DNA from: CAG-877 sp045125935
GTDB lineage: Bacteria; Bacillota_I; Bacilli_A; RF39; UBA660
Direction of reading: 5' to 3'
Assembly: GCA_045125935.1 (NCBI GenBank)
Contig: JBGVNW010000041.1
Coordinates: 1-64,000, forward strand
DNA length: 64,000 bases
Shown here: piece by piece, positions 26,960 to 34,863 of the stretch
How positions within the stretch are numbered: the first letter of the stretch is position 1
Layout of the letters: every line of letters starts with the position of its first letter
The notes under the pieces: generated by a model
Told to the model about the DNA's origin: nothing
What the model saw: the letters and a program-made list of their open reading frames with translations, nothing else
Databases searched by the model: none
Translations under genes and position numbers: made by a program

Positions 26960-29329
26960 ATGAAATTTAAATTACGAGCAGATAAAGAAGATTGGTTAAT
27001 ATTTGGAGCTTTTGCTATATTTTTATTATACTTTGTTGCAATTGGTGTAGTAAATTTATCGACATTTGCTGAAACAGGAACATTGTCTGGTTTTAATCCA
27101 TTCCCAGCCTTTTCTTCAAGATATTTTCTTACAACAATTGTACTATATCTCCTTGTTTTAGGCGGTATTTTCGTAAGTGTAAGTTCATACTTTTTTGAAA
27201 GAGAAAAAGGTTTTGGTATAACTACCGAAAAAAAAGACAAAGGATATTCTAGATGGGCTAAAGATAAGGAAATCATGGCCGAACTAGAACGTGTTGAAAT
27301 AAAACAAAAAAATGCTAAAGCAGCTGGAATTCCATTAATTGTCAAAGAAAACGAAATGTGGGTTGATAATGGTGAATACCATTCACTAATAATTGGTGCT
27401 ACTGGTTCTGGTAAAACACAAGGTATTGTATTTCCACAAGTACATAGTTTAGCCAAAGCCCGTGAATCAATGATTATTACTGACCCTAAAGGTGAAATTT
27501 ACGAGAATACAAGTATGATGTTACGAGAAAGAGGATATCAAATTGTACTTCTAAACTTCCGTGATCCACAAAATGGTAGTGCATGGAATCCAATGACATT
27601 ACCATATAAATTATATAAAGCAGGTAATCATGATAAAGCAATTGAGTTATTAGACGACTTAGCATTAAATATCTTATATGATGAATCAAACAAGAACGCC
27701 GACCCATTCTGGGAAAAAACATCAGCAGATTATTTTTCGGGAGTAGCATTAGGATTATTTGAAGATGCAAAACCAGAAGAAATTAATATTAATAGTATAA
27801 GTTTAGCTACTACAACTGGAGAAGAAAAGTTTGGTGGTTCAACTTATATTAAAGAATACTTTTCAGCAAAAGATCCAGCTAGTGCTGCTGCCATTAACGC
27901 CTCAAGTACAATTATGGCTCCAACAGAAACAAAGGGAAGTATCTTATCAGTATTTAAACAAAAAGTTAAGTTATTCGCATCTCGTGAAAATCTAAGTGAA
28001 ATGTTATCCTATAGTGATGTAGATCTAGAAAGTATTGGTGAAAGACCAACTGCAGTATTCATCGTAATCCAAGATGAAAAGAAAACATATCACTCACTAG
28101 TAACAATTTTATTAAAGCAAATTTATGAAACATTAATAACTGTAGCTCAAAAACATGGTGGAAAATTACCAGTTCGTACAAATTTCATTCTAGATGAGTT
28201 TGCCAACATGCCACCATTAAAAGACGTAACCACAATGATTACTGCTGCACGTTCAAGAAAAATTCGTTTCACAATGATTATTCAAAACTTTGCTCAATTA
28301 GATTCAGTATATGGTAAAGAAGATGCAGAAACAATTCGTGGTAACTGTGGTAATATTATTTATTTAATCACAACAGAATTAAAGGCCTTGGAAGAAATTT
28401 CGAAAATGTGTGGAGAAGTAAAATCTAAAAAAGATGATAAAACTGCTTCAACACCATTAGTAACAGTATCAGATTTACAAAGAATGCAAATGTATGAAAC
28501 AGTTATTCTACGTATGAGAAAACAACCATTTAAGACTAAATTAATTGCTAATCACAAGTTAGATTGGGGTAAGAAATATCCAATAGCTAAGTATCCAACT
28601 CGTGCTAAGCATAAAGTTCAAACATTTGACATAAAAGAATTTGTTAAAAATCAAAAGAAAAAGAAATTACTAGAAATGATGAATTCAGCTGACAACCAAG
28701 AAAAAGGACCATTAAAAGATAAGCCAGCATCAATGCCACCAAGAGGTTTTGGACAATCACCATTTGGAGCAAGTGGCTTTGAACCAAGCAATGATGTTGC
28801 AGATTTCTTAACACGTCCACAACAATCATTTGGCAATAAGGATATTATGCCAGCACCAGAAAGAAAAATTCCAGATTTCTTAAAAGAGCCAACGCCATTT
28901 GAACAGGCCAAGCCACTATCAACACCAATACAATCTGAGAAAACTGAATTTTCAAAAGAACAATCAGTTACACACCCTAAACCAAAGACACTTGATGATG
29001 ACTTTGGATTCGATGTTGAAGACTTAGTGAAAAAGATCGATGCTAAAATTGCTCAACTTGAAGAGGAAGAAAGAAAGAATAAAGAAGCACAAGCTAAGGC
29101 TGAAAAAGAGAAAAAGGAAATTAAACCAATTGATTCATTACAATCATTATCAACAGAAAATACGTCTAAGCCAACTGAGCCAGTTCAATTACCATCACTT
29201 GATTGGGATATTTTGCCGCTTAGTACAGCTAAAGTTCCAAGTTCTGTATCCCCAACCACAACACCTAGTATCGAATTAAATGATGATAACGATGATGATG
29301 ATTTCTTCGATGATTTTTTTGATAACTAA
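26960..29329 (+). CDS. virD4: VirD4/TraG-type coupling ATPase
   Basis: A 789-residue protein with two TM segments (about 12-32 and 57-78), Walker A GATGSGKT (146-153), ITDPKGE, the DEF Walker B (ILDEFANMP, Asp412-Phe414) and the MIIQNFAQL motif, all characteristic of T4SS coupling proteins. These recruit substrates to the channel. The last 220 residues are extra: a Pro/Ser/Gln-rich linker, a charged coiled coil (about 670-710) and an Asp-rich end. They could bind substrates or chaperones. No relaxase gene accompanies it, so the cargo may be protein. It has its own promoter. Confidence 0.94.
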   Translation: MKFKLRADKEDWLIFGAFAIFLLYFVAIGVVNLSTFAETGTLSGFNPFPAFSSRYFLTTIVLYLLVLGGIFVSVSSYFFEREKGFGITTEKKDKGYSRWAKDKEIMAELERVEIKQKNAKAAGIPLIVKENEMWVDNGEYHSLIIGATGSGKTQGIVFPQVHSLAKARESMIITDPKGEIYENTSMMLRERGYQIVLLNFRDPQNGSAWNPMTLPYKLYKAGNHDKAIELLDDLALNILYDESNKNADPFWEKTSADYFSGVALGLFEDAKPEEININSISLATTTGEEKFGGSTYIKEYFSAKDPASAAAINASSTIMAPTETKGSILSVFKQKVKLFASRENLSEMLSYSDVDLESIGERPTAVFIVIQDEKKTYHSLVTILLKQIYETLITVAQKHGGKLPVRTNFILDEFANMPPLKDVTTMITAARSRKIRFTMIIQNFAQLDSVYGKEDAETIRGNCGNIIYLITTELKALEEISKMCGEVKSKKDDKTASTPLVTVSDLQRMQMYETVILRMRKQPFKTKLIANHKLDWGKKYPIAKYPTRAKHKVQTFDIKEFVKNQKKKKLLEMMNSADNQEKGPLKDKPASMPPRGFGQSPFGASGFEPSNDVADFLTRPQQSFGNKDIMPAPERKIPDFLKEPTPFEQAKPLSTPIQSEKTEFSKEQSVTHPKPKTLDDDFGFDVEDLVKKIDAKIAQLEEEERKNKEAQAKAEKEKKEIKPIDSLQSLSTENTSKPTEPVQLPSLDWDILPLSTAKVPSSVSPTTTPSIELNDDNDDDDFFDDFFDN

Positions 29330-29346
29330 TAAAAGGAGAAAAGAAT

Positions 29347-30531
29347 ATGAGTGCTAAAAAAGGACAAATGAATGATTTTGATTTGGAAGATGATTTAGAA
29401 GAATCATCAGATAATAAACAAAATTCAGAAGATTTAAAAAAATTTATTATAAAATTAATGGTAATAATTGGTGGTGGTGTACTATTATTAATATTAATTT
29501 TATCAATTTCTTCTGCTTTTACAAAGAAAATATATACATATGAACAAATTGAAGAAATAATGGTAAATGCTGCAAAGTCATACCTAAATGAAAATCCATC
29601 TCATCTTGCAATGGCCGATACAAAAATAATTGAAGTTCCTGTCGCAAATCTAGTTGCCTCAGGAAAAATGTATAGTCTTTCTGAATATGTGGCAGAAGGG
29701 GTATCATGTACAGGTTCTGTAACAGTTGCAAAAGTAGGAACAGAATATGTATATACGCCAAATTTAAATTGTGGTGATAGCTATAGTAGTACACCATTAT
29801 ATACAAAAGTATTACAAGATTCACCAATCACAACAAGTGGTTATGGACTATATAGTATGAATGGTGAAAAAGTATTTCGTGGAGAAAATGTCAATAACTA
29901 TGTACAAATGGAAAAGGCATTATGGAGAATTGTAAAAATTAATTCTGATAACAGTATTACTTTAATTAAAGAAACACAAGTAGGTTTTACAGCTCCATGG
30001 GATAACAGATATAACGAATCGGTTGGATATAATGTTGGAGTAAACGTTTACGCAACAAGTAGAATTAAAGAATACTTAGAAACAGCTTACAATACTGAAA
30101 AAGAAGATGAAATTTTCTTAAGTGCAAACGATAAAGCAAAATTAATTTCATACGATTTATGCGTAGGTAGTAGAGCAACAAATTCTAAAACAAATACTAA
30201 TGCAATTGAATGTCAAATAAAATCAGCATCTCAAAAACTAGGGTTACTAACAGTATCTGACTACATTAATGCAAGTGTTGATCCTAACTGTGTAACAGCA
30301 GAAAATCAATCATGCCAAAACTATAACTATTTAGTTCAAAATTATAACTGGTGGTTAGGAACTCCTGTTACTAATACTACTGATAGAGCATATTCAGTTA
30401 GTGTAAAAGGAGAGATAAAATCATCCACAACTGCTGACTATTATGGTGTAAGACCAGTTATTAAATTAAGCCCAACAGTCGCAATTACTGGAGGAACAGG
30501 AACATCTACTGATCCATATGTCATAAAATAG
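29347..30531 (+). CDS. Membrane-anchored surface protein with pilin-like region and DUF6273-like domain (closing gene of the locus)
   Basis: A 394-residue bitopic protein with an acidic cytoplasmic head (1-30) and a TM at about 33-58. A pilin-like helix region with a cysteine pair (VSCTGS, LNCGD) follows, then one C-terminal domain (about 188-394) that opens with LWRIVK and ends in GVRPVIKL ... GTGTSTDPYVIK. Both parts are homologous to the protein at 6697-8487. The two genes thus bracket the locus. The C-terminal domain carries four more cysteines. A role as minor pilin, tip protein or secreted-domain carrier is inference. A terminator closes the locus. Confidence 0.72.
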   Translation: MSAKKGQMNDFDLEDDLEESSDNKQNSEDLKKFIIKLMVIIGGGVLLLILILSISSAFTKKIYTYEQIEEIMVNAAKSYLNENPSHLAMADTKIIEVPVANLVASGKMYSLSEYVAEGVSCTGSVTVAKVGTEYVYTPNLNCGDSYSSTPLYTKVLQDSPITTSGYGLYSMNGEKVFRGENVNNYVQMEKALWRIVKINSDNSITLIKETQVGFTAPWDNRYNESVGYNVGVNVYATSRIKEYLETAYNTEKEDEIFLSANDKAKLISYDLCVGSRATNSKTNTNAIECQIKSASQKLGLLTVSDYINASVDPNCVTAENQSCQNYNYLVQNYNWWLGTPVTNTTDRAYSVSVKGEIKSSTTADYYGVRPVIKLSPTVAITGGTGTSTDPYVIK

Positions 30532-30562
30532 GAGTCTATAATTATTATAGATTCTTTTTTTT
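30532..30562 (+). terminator. Terminator closing the secretion/pilus locus
   Basis: A 9-bp stem (GAGTCTATA/TATAGATTC, one G-T pair) starting right after the stop codon, followed by eight T. Confidence 0.85.
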
Positions 30563-30588
30563 CATCTAATAAAGTGGAGGTGATATTC

Positions 30589-30882
30589 TTGAATATCAAT
30601 ATATCCGAATTATTACAAAAGAGTAAAAATGAATCCCTAAATATAATTGATATTAGAAATACTTCACGCTACAACCTAGGACATATCCCAACTGCCAAAA
30701 ATATTCCACAGGATTACCTACTACTAAATCCCGAAAATTATCTTAATAAAAATGAACTTTACTACATATACTGTCAATATGGAACAAGCAGTAGACTTAT
30801 TGTTGATAGGCTAAATCGCTTAGGATATAAAACAATTAATATTATAGGTGGATATAATTCTTACCAAATGATGAAGTCCTAA
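30589..30882 (+). CDS. Single-domain rhodanese-like protein
   Basis: A 97-residue rhodanese. The IIDIRNTSRYNLGHIPTAKN segment is the family N-terminal signature. The active-site loop is YCQYGTSSR with Cys as the persulfide acceptor, and IIGGYNSY closes the domain. It is likely a sulfur carrier or sulfurtransferase in the cytoplasm. I choose the TTG at 30589, because GGAGGTG (30576-30582) lies six bases upstream; upstream in-frame GTG codons overlap that site. The stop codon lies in the 5' arm of a hairpin. Confidence 0.85.
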   Translation: MNINISELLQKSKNESLNIIDIRNTSRYNLGHIPTAKNIPQDYLLLNPENYLNKNELYYIYCQYGTSSRLIVDRLNRLGYKTINIIGGYNSYQMMKS

Positions 30883-30893
30883 CTGGACTTTTT
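30874..30893 (+). terminator. Short terminator after the rhodanese gene
   Basis: A 6-bp stem AAGTCC/GGACTT with a TAACT loop and a TTTTTC tail, overlapping the stop codon. It is short, so termination may be partial. Confidence 0.55.
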
Positions 30894-30906
30894 CACTTTG
30901 AAGAAC

Positions 30907-30935
30907 TTGAGTAATTCGAAACTTTGTACTATAAT
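30907..30935 (+). promoter_or_regulatory. Sigma-A promoter of the DedA-like gene
   Basis: TTGAGT (30907-30912), a 17-bp spacer, and TATAAT (30930-30935). It shows that the downstream gene begins at the TTG at 30955, not further upstream. Confidence 0.8.
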
Positions 30936-30954
30936 TATTCTAGAAGGTGATATA

Positions 30955-31533
30955 TTGAATATAATAAATGATTTCATTAGTTACAGTACCGATCTTATAA
31001 TTAACGGTGGACTAATCATCGGTGTTATTTTAATAATTTTAGAATCATTTATTCCTATACTACCACTAGGTGTTATGGTAGCCCTAATCACTAATGCCTA
31101 TGGCTTATTTTTTGGGATAATAATTTCCTGGATAGCAAACTGTATCGGCTGCTACTCAACATATTTAATTTTTTATCATCTATCTGAAAAGATTACTAAC
31201 AAAGTATTAAGTAGAAAAACAAGAAACAAAGTAATCGCTGGAACAGATAAATTCAAAAATATCCCACTTCCAAATTTAGCCGCAATCATAACACTACCTT
31301 TTACACCATCATTTTTAGTTAATATTCTTGCAGGAGTATCTAAAATGAATAAGAAAAAGTATTTAGTTGCTTTAGGAATTGGAAAAGTATTTATGATCTT
31401 GTTTTGGGCATATATTGGCAAAAGTTTTATTGAAAGTATGAGTGATATAAAAACAATTACTATTATTTCATTAATGCTTATAATTGCATATGTAGTTTCA
31501 AAAATAGTAAGTAAAAAGATAAATATCGAATAA
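30955..31533 (+). CDS. DedA/TVP38-type (VTT domain) membrane protein
   Basis: A 192-residue polytopic protein of the SNARE-associated/VTT family. Hydrophobic segments lie at about 15-40, 45-72 and 130-185, and the typical LPFTPSFLVNILAG re-entrant motif is near residue 110-123. Relatives move lipids such as undecaprenyl phosphate or phosphatidylethanolamine across the membrane. The start codon is TTG, preceded by AAGGTGA and a well-placed promoter. It is followed 13 bp later by rmuC, so the two may share a transcript. Confidence 0.78.
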   Translation: MNIINDFISYSTDLIINGGLIIGVILIILESFIPILPLGVMVALITNAYGLFFGIIISWIANCIGCYSTYLIFYHLSEKITNKVLSRKTRNKVIAGTDKFKNIPLPNLAAIITLPFTPSFLVNILAGVSKMNKKKYLVALGIGKVFMILFWAYIGKSFIESMSDIKTITIISLMLIIAYVVSKIVSKKINIE

Positions 31534-31546
31534 AAAGGAGTAAAAA

Positions 31547-32650
31547 ATGGAGTATATAATTATAATTTTATTAGTAATAAATCTAATATTAGGAATAATA
31601 TCATTATTTAAAAATATAAATGAAAGTAATATTACAGAACGTTTAGGTAAATTAGAAGTCAATATGATGAAGGAAATGGGAGATTTTAAAAATGATTTAA
31701 GTCGTAATCTAAATAAAGATTTTACTAGTTTAAATGAACAATTAGAAAGAAGATTAATCGCTATAAATGAAAGAGTAAATGAACGCTTAGACCAAAATTT
31801 TGAAAAAACAAATAAGACATTTATGAATGTCATTGAAAGATTATCTAAGATAGATGAAGCTCAAAAGAAAATAGAAACTCTATCATCAGATATTGTTAGC
31901 TTACAAAGTATCTTAACAGATAAAAAAACAAGAGGAATCTTTGGTGAGGTAAATTTAAAACATATTTTAACAAGTGTTTTTGGTGAAAGAAATGACAACA
32001 TATTTCGCCTTCAATACACACTAAGTACAGGTGTAATTGCAGATTCCGTAGTATTTGCTCCAGAACCACTTGGAACAATAGCGATCGATTCAAAGTTTCC
32101 ACTAGAACACTATCAACTAATGGTTGATAAAAAATTAACGCAAGACATGCGTGATAATTATGAAAAAATGTTTAAACAAGACATGAAAAAACATATTGAT
32201 GCTATCAGCAGTAAATATATTATTCCTGGAGAAACAACTGATCAAGCAATTTTATTCTTACCAGCCGAAGCAATATTTGCTGAAATAAATGCTTATCATC
32301 AAGATATAATTGATTATGCATACAAGAAAAGAGTCTGGATTACATCTCCAACAACTTTAATATCAACCTTAACAGTCGTTGAAATGATTATAAAAAATAT
32401 GGAAAGAGATAAATATACCTCAATTATTCATGAAGAATTAAATAAATTAGGCTTAGAATTCGCAAGATATAAAGAACGTTGGGATAAGTTAGCTAGAAGT
32501 ATTCAAACTGTTAATAAAGACGTAGAAAATGTCTCAATCACTACTGATAAGATTACAAGAAAATTTGAAACTATCAATAAAGTAGAAGTAAGTAAATTAA
32601 TAAGCGAAAACATCAAAGAATTAGAAGAAAAAACTGATTACTATGTATAA
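31547..32650 (+). CDS. rmuC: DNA recombination protein RmuC homolog
   Basis: This 367-residue protein has the RmuC plan. An N-terminal TM (about 2-20) is followed by a long coiled coil (about 25-125) and a nuclease-like domain. The domain contains GIFGEVNLKHIL, the SKFPLEHYQLM segment (IDSKFP is the family hallmark) and ILFLPAEAIFAE. RmuC limits inversions at short inverted repeats and is thought to be a PD-(D/E)XK nuclease. A terminator stem overlaps its stop. Confidence 0.93.
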   Translation: MEYIIIILLVINLILGIISLFKNINESNITERLGKLEVNMMKEMGDFKNDLSRNLNKDFTSLNEQLERRLIAINERVNERLDQNFEKTNKTFMNVIERLSKIDEAQKKIETLSSDIVSLQSILTDKKTRGIFGEVNLKHILTSVFGERNDNIFRLQYTLSTGVIADSVVFAPEPLGTIAIDSKFPLEHYQLMVDKKLTQDMRDNYEKMFKQDMKKHIDAISSKYIIPGETTDQAILFLPAEAIFAEINAYHQDIIDYAYKKRVWITSPTTLISTLTVVEMIIKNMERDKYTSIIHEELNKLGLEFARYKERWDKLARSIQTVNKDVENVSITTDKITRKFETINKVEVSKLISENIKELEEKTDYYV

Positions 32651-32660
32651 TCAGTTTTTA
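32629..32660 (+). terminator. Terminator of rmuC
   Basis: A perfect 12-bp stem AAAAACTGATTA/TAATCAGTTTTT with a seven-base loop. The 5' arm lies in the last rmuC codons. Confidence 0.85.
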
Positions 32661-32854
32661 TATACTAGGAAGTTGCATTTTTAACATATAAAACTATTTT
32701 TTTGATGGCAAAAAATTCACTTGTAAGATATCTTGATAAATATTATTTTTGACTTTATTATCCTAATTCAATATAAAGACTATTTTTATGTCTACTATAA
32801 AACATTTAATTTTAATATTTCGTCTATAAAAAAATAAAAATCATAAAATATATC

Positions 32855-33067
32855 ATGATAACAAAAATATTTATAATGCTAGTATTATTCTTTTTAATGG
32901 CTATTGGATTAACTTATATAATTATTTATATTAATTTATTTACTTTTGGATATACTATAAAAGAATACTTAATATTTATATTAAAACAGCCAGAATGTTA
33001 TTTGTTTTTTATCTGTTTTTTTATTGAACTACTATGTATATTTACTTGGAAAGGAAAAAGAAAATGA
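32855..33067 (+). CDS. Small two-TM membrane protein upstream of yjbA
   Basis: A 70-residue protein, almost entirely two hydrophobic helices (about 4-30 and 42-62) with a basic end. Its stop overlaps the yjbA ATG by 4 bp (ATGA), which argues that it is translated. Against this, no ribosome-binding site precedes the ATG, and the upstream 200 bp are very AT-rich without a clear promoter. No family is recognisable. The 32661-32854 interval holds nothing else that I can support. Confidence 0.45.
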   Translation: MITKIFIMLVLFFLMAIGLTYIIIYINLFTFGYTIKEYLIFILKQPECYLFFICFFIELLCIFTWKGKRK

Positions 33068-33708
33068 ATTATATTTATGATATTTTACTAAATTTTACTG
33101 ATAGTGATCGTTTAATTGAATTTTATGAGTGGAGTGAGCTAGATTGCTTCGATCATATTAAGAGGATGCCGATTTATCGTATATCATCAAAACAAATGCA
33201 AGAAATTTGTGAAAACAAAATCCTAGCGTCAAAAGAACTTCTAGAGGAAATAAAAGGGCAAACAATCTCTTATAAAAATAAAAAGGATATAAAATATGGT
33301 TTACTAATATCTGATTTAAATAAAGCTTTGGCGTTAGAATTCAATAGTAAAGGTAACCTTATTAGTAAGAGTAGTCTCCTTTTAGATGAAGAAGAAGATA
33401 TAATGGAAGAATCAAGGATCTTAGATGAGATAACTTTAAACTATAAAATTTTAGAACCATATAAAATTGACTATTATTTAACAAGAGAAGAAAGCTTTAA
33501 AAGAAACTATTTATTAAAAGAATTAGAGTATATTTCTAAAATAAAAGACTATGAAAAGTTAAATTATTTATATGAAGAAGTTTTTAGTAAAGATAATTTA
33601 TCATTTGCTGAAAGATTATCTAGATTAACTGAAAATATAAAAAATAATTATAACAATAAACATAACGAACTATATGAAATAGTTCGCCTTACATACATAA
33701 AAAAATAG
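33064..33708 (+). CDS. yjbA: YjbA family protein (UPF0736/DUF3603)
   Basis: A 214-residue soluble protein. The opening (YIYDILLNF ... FYEWSELDCFDHIKRMP) matches the UPF0736 family typified by B. subtilis YjbA. The gene order agrees: yjbA is convergent with trpS in Bacillus as it is here. Function is unknown. The start at MNYIYD is preceded by AAAGGAAAA and overlaps the preceding small gene by 4 bp. A bidirectional terminator separates it from trpS. Confidence 0.75.
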   Translation: MNYIYDILLNFTDSDRLIEFYEWSELDCFDHIKRMPIYRISSKQMQEICENKILASKELLEEIKGQTISYKNKKDIKYGLLISDLNKALALEFNSKGNLISKSSLLLDEEEDIMEESRILDEITLNYKILEPYKIDYYLTREESFKRNYLLKELEYISKIKDYEKLNYLYEEVFSKDNLSFAERLSRLTENIKNNYNNKHNELYEIVRLTYIKK

Positions 33709-33730
33709 GCTACAATTAGTAGTCTATTTT
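33702..33730. terminator. Bidirectional terminator between yjbA and trpS
   Basis: A 12-bp stem (AAAATAGGCTAC/GTAGTCTATTTT, one G-T pair). A and T runs on the two sides serve both converging genes. Confidence 0.8.
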
Positions 33731-34717
33731 CATTGCTTTCTTAACTTCGACCATTTTATTTTTAGCTTTTTCTCTTGCTACTTTAGTTCCATCATCAAGA
33801 ATTCTTTTTACCTCATCTGGATTTTCTTCGTAAAATTTACGTTTTTCTTGAATTGGTTTTAAGAAATTATTCATAGCTTCAATAAGTTCTTTTTTACATT
33901 GAACACAGCCACGAGCACCTTTTTTACATTCACTACATACAGTTTCTAAATTATCTTTATTGACTAATTTTTGATAGTAGTAAACCATACATACATCAGG
34001 ATTAGCAGGGTCATCTTTCTTTATTTTGTTAGGATCAGTAACTGCACCCATAATTTTTGTTTTAACAGTTGCCTCATCATCAACTAAATAAATAGCATTA
34101 CCTAAGCTTTTACCCATTTTTTCATTACCATCAAGTCCTTTAACACGTGTAGTTTCACTTAATACTTGTTGTGGCTCTTTAAATACATCACCATAAATTG
34201 AATTGAATTTGCGAACTATTTCACGACATTGTTCAAGAAGTGGTAATTGATCATCACCAACTGGTACAACTTCACCATCAAACGCCGTAATATCTGCTGC
34301 CTGTGATACTGGATATCCTAAGAAACCATAAGTAATACTTTCACCATTATTTCCAAATAATTCTTTTTTATTAGCAATCTCACTTTTAACAGTAGGGTTT
34401 CTTTCAAGACGTGCTACTGTAACTAAATTAGAGTAAAAAACTGTTAATTCTGCAATTTCAGGTATCTTAGATTGTATAAAGAAATGTACTTTGTTAGGAT
34501 CCATTCCGATTGCAAGTAAATCTTTAGTAATTTCATATACGTTAAGTCGTACTTTATCAGGATTATTAAAATTATCAGTTAATGCTTGAACATCAGCAAT
34601 CTCTAAAAAGAATTCATAATCATCTTGAAGTTTTAAATAGTTTTTACATGCTCCAAAATAGTGACCTAAATGCAAATTTCCAGTAGGTCTTAATCCAGTT
34701 AATATTGTTTTTTTCAT
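33716..34717 (-). CDS. trpS: Tryptophanyl-tRNA synthetase with a probable iron-sulfur cysteine motif
   Basis: A 333-residue class I synthetase. The HIGH motif is in GNLHLGHYFG, and the KMSKS loop is KMGKSLGN. Near the C-terminal domain there are four cysteines spaced C-x20-C-x6-C-x2-C (DVCMV ... SECKKGARGCVQC). This is close to the C-x22-C-x6-C-x2-C motif that holds a [4Fe-4S] cluster in Thermotoga TrpRS, where it helps read the anticodon. I start at the ATG of MKKTIL, eight bases after AGGAAG; upstream ATG and GTG codons overlap that site. No T-box is visible in the divergent 34718-34863 region. Confidence 0.96.
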   Translation of the reverse strand: MKKTILTGLRPTGNLHLGHYFGACKNYLKLQDDYEFFLEIADVQALTDNFNNPDKVRLNVYEITKDLLAIGMDPNKVHFFIQSKIPEIAELTVFYSNLVTVARLERNPTVKSEIANKKELFGNNGESITYGFLGYPVSQAADITAFDGEVVPVGDDQLPLLEQCREIVRKFNSIYGDVFKEPQQVLSETTRVKGLDGNEKMGKSLGNAIYLVDDEATVKTKIMGAVTDPNKIKKDDPANPDVCMVYYYQKLVNKDNLETVCSECKKGARGCVQCKKELIEAMNNFLKPIQEKRKFYEENPDEVKRILDDGTKVAREKAKNKMVEVKKAMKIDY

Positions 34718-34750
34718 AAACATCACTTCCTAACATGTATTTTAGCATAA

Positions 34751-34778
34751 AAACATTTAATTATAAATAGAAATGTTT
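34751..34778. repeat. Inverted repeat between trpS and tig
   Basis: Perfect 8-bp arms AAACATTT (34751-34758) and AAATGTTT (34771-34778), 12 bases apart. They lie between the trpS start and the tig promoter and could be an operator or an mRNA hairpin. The region is AT-rich, so chance is possible. Confidence 0.35.
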
Positions 34779-34812
34779 ATTAACTACATCTACTAAATAA
34801 ATTGAAAAAAGG

Positions 34813-34841
34813 TTGTCTAAAAATAGATTATAAGTTATAAT
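34813..34841 (+). promoter_or_regulatory. Sigma-A promoter of tig
   Basis: TTGTCT (34813-34818), a 17-bp spacer, and TATAAT (34836-34841). Confidence 0.82.
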
Positions 34842-34863
34842 ATTAGTCGTTGGAGGGATATAA

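Noticed and set aside
26923..27456. Long minus-strand frame over the start of the VirD4 gene
   Set aside because: VirD4 is unmistakable on the plus strand; the antisense frame has no family features.
5126..30531. Interpretation as an integrative conjugative element
   Set aside because: There is no relaxase, integrase, replication gene, flanking direct repeat or tRNA junction at either end. Base composition looks like the neighbours.
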